Assembly: GCF_946221155.1 (NCBI RefSeq) | Contig: NZ_CAMIAN010000045.1 | Coordinates: forward strand, 1-14,647 | DNA length: 14,647 nt | Source of the DNA: an uncultured Corynebacterium sp. | GTDB lineage: Bacteria; Actinomycetota; Actinomycetes; Mycobacteriales; Mycobacteriaceae | Reading direction: 5' to 3' | Shown: one piece after another, positions 12,747 to 14,647 of the stretch | Position numbering within the stretch: the stretch's first letter is position 1 | Layout of the letters: every line of letters starts with the position of its first letter | Made by a program: the position numbers and the translations under genes | The notes under the pieces: generated by a model | What the model saw: only the letters and a program-made list of their open reading frames with translations | Database searches by the model: none | What the model was told of the DNA's origin: nothing

Positions 12747-14647
12747 ATGAAACCGACTTTTTCCACCACTCGCTTCCTGGCAATCCTAGCCGCCGGCGCC
12801 GTACTCGGATTTGGCTCTTTTCTTATTGACGCCCCCTCGGCCCCAGCCGCCACCGCCACCAGCGAGGTACAGCTGACATCCCAACTCGTTGACGAGTCCG
12901 GGGTGCTGTCTGAACAGGAAAAAGCGGACATTGGGGCGTCATTAAAAGAAGCAACCAAAGAATCCGGCAAGAAGCTCTACATCGTCTTCGTCCCGACCGC
13001 ATCAGGCGACATCAATACGATGGCCGGAGAATTGCGTGATCAAGACGGCACCGACAACGTGATCGTGCTGGCCGTGGCCACCGAAACGCGGCAGATCGGC
13101 TACGCCGCCGGGCCAAAGGTGAAAACCAGCGAGGCGGAGAAGCTGCAAGACGCGGCGCGGGACCACTTCGCCGACGACGACTGGGCCGGAGGTGCGCAGG
13201 CGGCAGCGGACAAGCTGGCGGGCAAGACCTCCACCGCGTCGAAGGTGTGGATGGGCGCCGGTGCCGTCGGTGTAGTCGGTGCGGGCGCCGGTGCCTTTGC
13301 GTGGTCCCGCCGCAATAGGAAGAAGACGCACGCGCAGCAACTGGAAACCGCCCGCGAGATCGACCCCGGCAACATCGACGACCTATACAAACAGCCCACT
13401 GAGGTGCTGCGCGAACTGGCGGATGAAGAACTGCACAGCACCGACGAATCCATCCGCAAGGGCGACGAGGAGCTGGCCGTTGCGCGCGGAGAGTTCGGCG
13501 AAGATCGCACCCGTGACCTAGCCAAAGCGCTGCAACACAGCCGCTCGACGTTGAACAAGGCGTACAGCATGAACGAGCGGCTGCGCTCCGGGCTGGTGAC
13601 AACTGAGCCGGAACAGCGCGACCTGCTGATCGAGATCGTGTCTACCTGTGGGCAGGCAGACGATAACTTGGACGGGCAGGCCGCGCGCTTTGCCGAGCTG
13701 CGCCGGAAGCTGATGGATGCGCCCCAGCTGGTAGAGAAGCTTCGCCAGACCAGCATCAGCCTGCATAACCGCATTCCGAATGCGCGGGAGATTCTCAGCG
13801 ACGCAGAAACGCGCGTGGACCCGGCGCTGCTGGAATCCGTGCGCGATAATCCGGACGTTGCCGAGGACGAGCTGGCGGAAGCTGAGAAGGCGCTGGATTC
13901 CGCACGCGGACTGCTGGACAAGCCGGCCGGTCAGCAGGGCGGGCTGATCGACGCATTGGGTGCCGCGCGCATGGCGCTGCAGCAGGCGGATTCGCAGCTG
14001 CTGGCCGTGGAACGTGCAGAGGAACACCTGCGGTCGGCGCAGGCGAACCTGCCCGCGCTGATCACTGAGGTCGAAGGTGAGATCGCGGAGGCCGGGCAGC
14101 TGGACAAATCCGGGGCTGACTTGGACCGGAAGGGCTTGCACGAAGCCGTAGAGCAGGCCCGCGAGGCGCTGGAAAAGGCGCGGGCTGAAGGTTCTTCGGA
14201 TCCGCTGGGCAGCTACTCCCAGCTGCTGGAAGCCGACGGTGCGCTGGACATTCAGCTGGATGAGGCGCGAGGCAAGGCCAGCGACTTTGCCCGGACTGTG
14301 GACATGGTGGACCGGACGGCCATGGATGCCGCACAGCGGTTGGAGGCTGTGGAGGATCTGATTAAGAACCGTCGGCGGATCATCGGCGTGGATACGCGCA
14401 CGGCAGCGCAGGCGGCGCGGTCTGCGCTGGATGAAGCTGAGCAGCTGCGGACGGAGGATCCGAAGCGGGCGCTGCGGGCAGCCCAGCGGGCTAGCCAGCT
14501 GGCGCAGCAGGCCACTGCGCAGGCTCGCAAGGATATCGACGACTTCAACCGTCGCAACAGCGGCTACGGCGGGTTCGGCGGCGGTGGCAGCACCGGAAAC
14601 TTCGTGACGGGCATGGTGCTGGGTTCGCTGCTGAGCGGCAACGGCGG
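12747..14647 (+). CDS. TPM-domain membrane protein with long coiled coil (3' end beyond window)
   Basis: The frame is open from the ATG at 12747 to the window edge, 633 codons with no stop, so the gene is partial. The N-terminus is a signal peptide (MKPTFSTTRFLAILAAGAV, likely cut near residues 34-37). Residues about 45-160 form a TPM domain (TSQLVDESGVLSEQEKADI onward), a fold found in envelope proteins of uncertain activity. A glycine-rich transmembrane helix (167-186) is followed by RRNRKK, which by the positive-inside rule puts the rest in the cytoplasm. Residues about 195-600 are charged, Ala/Glu/Arg-rich, heptad-like helices. The tail is Gly-rich (SGYGGFGGGGS). From memory, M. tuberculosis Rv2345 has this layout and sits next to dgt and dnaG. 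Function unknown; an envelope sensing or scaffolding role is inference. Confidence 0.9.
   Translation, partial: MKPTFSTTRFLAILAAGAVLGFGSFLIDAPSAPAATATSEVQLTSQLVDESGVLSEQEKADIGASLKEATKESGKKLYIVFVPTASGDINTMAGELRDQDGTDNVIVLAVATETRQIGYAAGPKVKTSEAEKLQDAARDHFADDDWAGGAQAAADKLAGKTSTASKVWMGAGAVGVVGAGAGAFAWSRRNRKKTHAQQLETAREIDPGNIDDLYKQPTEVLRELADEELHSTDESIRKGDEELAVARGEFGEDRTRDLAKALQHSRSTLNKAYSMNERLRSGLVTTEPEQRDLLIEIVSTCGQADDNLDGQAARFAELRRKLMDAPQLVEKLRQTSISLHNRIPNAREILSDAETRVDPALLESVRDNPDVAEDELAEAEKALDSARGLLDKPAGQQGGLIDALGAARMALQQADSQLLAVERAEEHLRSAQANLPALITEVEGEIAEAGQLDKSGADLDRKGLHEAVEQAREALEKARAEGSSDPLGSYSQLLEADGALDIQLDEARGKASDFARTVDMVDRTAMDAAQRLEAVEDLIKNRRRIIGVDTRTAAQAARSALDEAEQLRTEDPKRALRAAQRASQLAQQATAQARKDIDDFNRRNSGYGGFGGGGSTGNFVTGMVLGSLLSGNG

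Noticed and set aside
13100..13921. A 273-codon minus-strand open frame opposite the TPM gene
   Set aside because: Serine-rich mirror of a coiled-coil coding sequence; the plus frame has a start signal, signal peptide and TPM domain.

Overview
The window looks like chromosome from a fairly GC-rich member of the Mycobacteriales, most likely Corynebacterium. The reasons are a mycothiol-dependent formaldehyde dehydrogenase with its partner hydrolase, an actinobacterial-type CsoR, a ChoD-like oxidase close to Mycobacterium Rv3409c, the dnaG/dgt/TPM-protein neighbourhood (as I recall it, Rv2343c-Rv2345 in M. tuberculosis), and several starts that look leaderless. I cannot name the species from sequence alone.

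Left part (1-4743). On the minus strand, reading leftwards: mscR (formaldehyde oxidation), a metallo-beta-lactamase-fold hydrolase, copA (Cu+ exporting ATPase) and csoR (copper-sensing repressor). copA and csoR overlap at TAATG. A CsoR-type operator lies inside the copA promoter, so the pair should be a copper-derepressed, self-regulated unit. mscR and the hydrolase probably form a formaldehyde detoxification pair. Divergent from mscR is a small YtxH-like protein gene on the plus strand.

Middle accessory patch (about 4744-6263). Base composition falls to roughly 50% GC by spot counts, against 60% or more in the flanks. It holds the decayed 5' end of an IS3-type transposase gene, an unrecognised secreted-protein gene whose signal peptide and body lie in different frames, a 17-bp palindrome, and an 80-residue ORF that sits in frame just after the dnaG stop codon. 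This is the least explained part of the window.

Replication/nucleotide part (6273-12708). dnaG (primase) and dgt (dNTPase) are both on the minus strand, but two plus-strand genes sit between them: a ChoD-like GMC oxidoreductase and a membrane-targeted or secreted guanyl-specific ribonuclease of the RNase Sa/barnase type. The DnaG zinc finger lacks three of its four usual ligands. A DUF218 membrane protein gene lies 9 nt upstream of dgt.

Right edge (12747-end). A plus-strand gene for a TPM-domain membrane protein with a long coiled-coil region runs off the window. It is divergent from the DUF218 gene, with only 38 bp between the start codons.

No tRNA, rRNA, CRISPR array or intact mobile element was seen. 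I found no clearly new multi-gene system. The best candidates for novelty are the split secreted protein with its small neighbour at 5084-6263 and the ligand-poor DnaG zinc finger.
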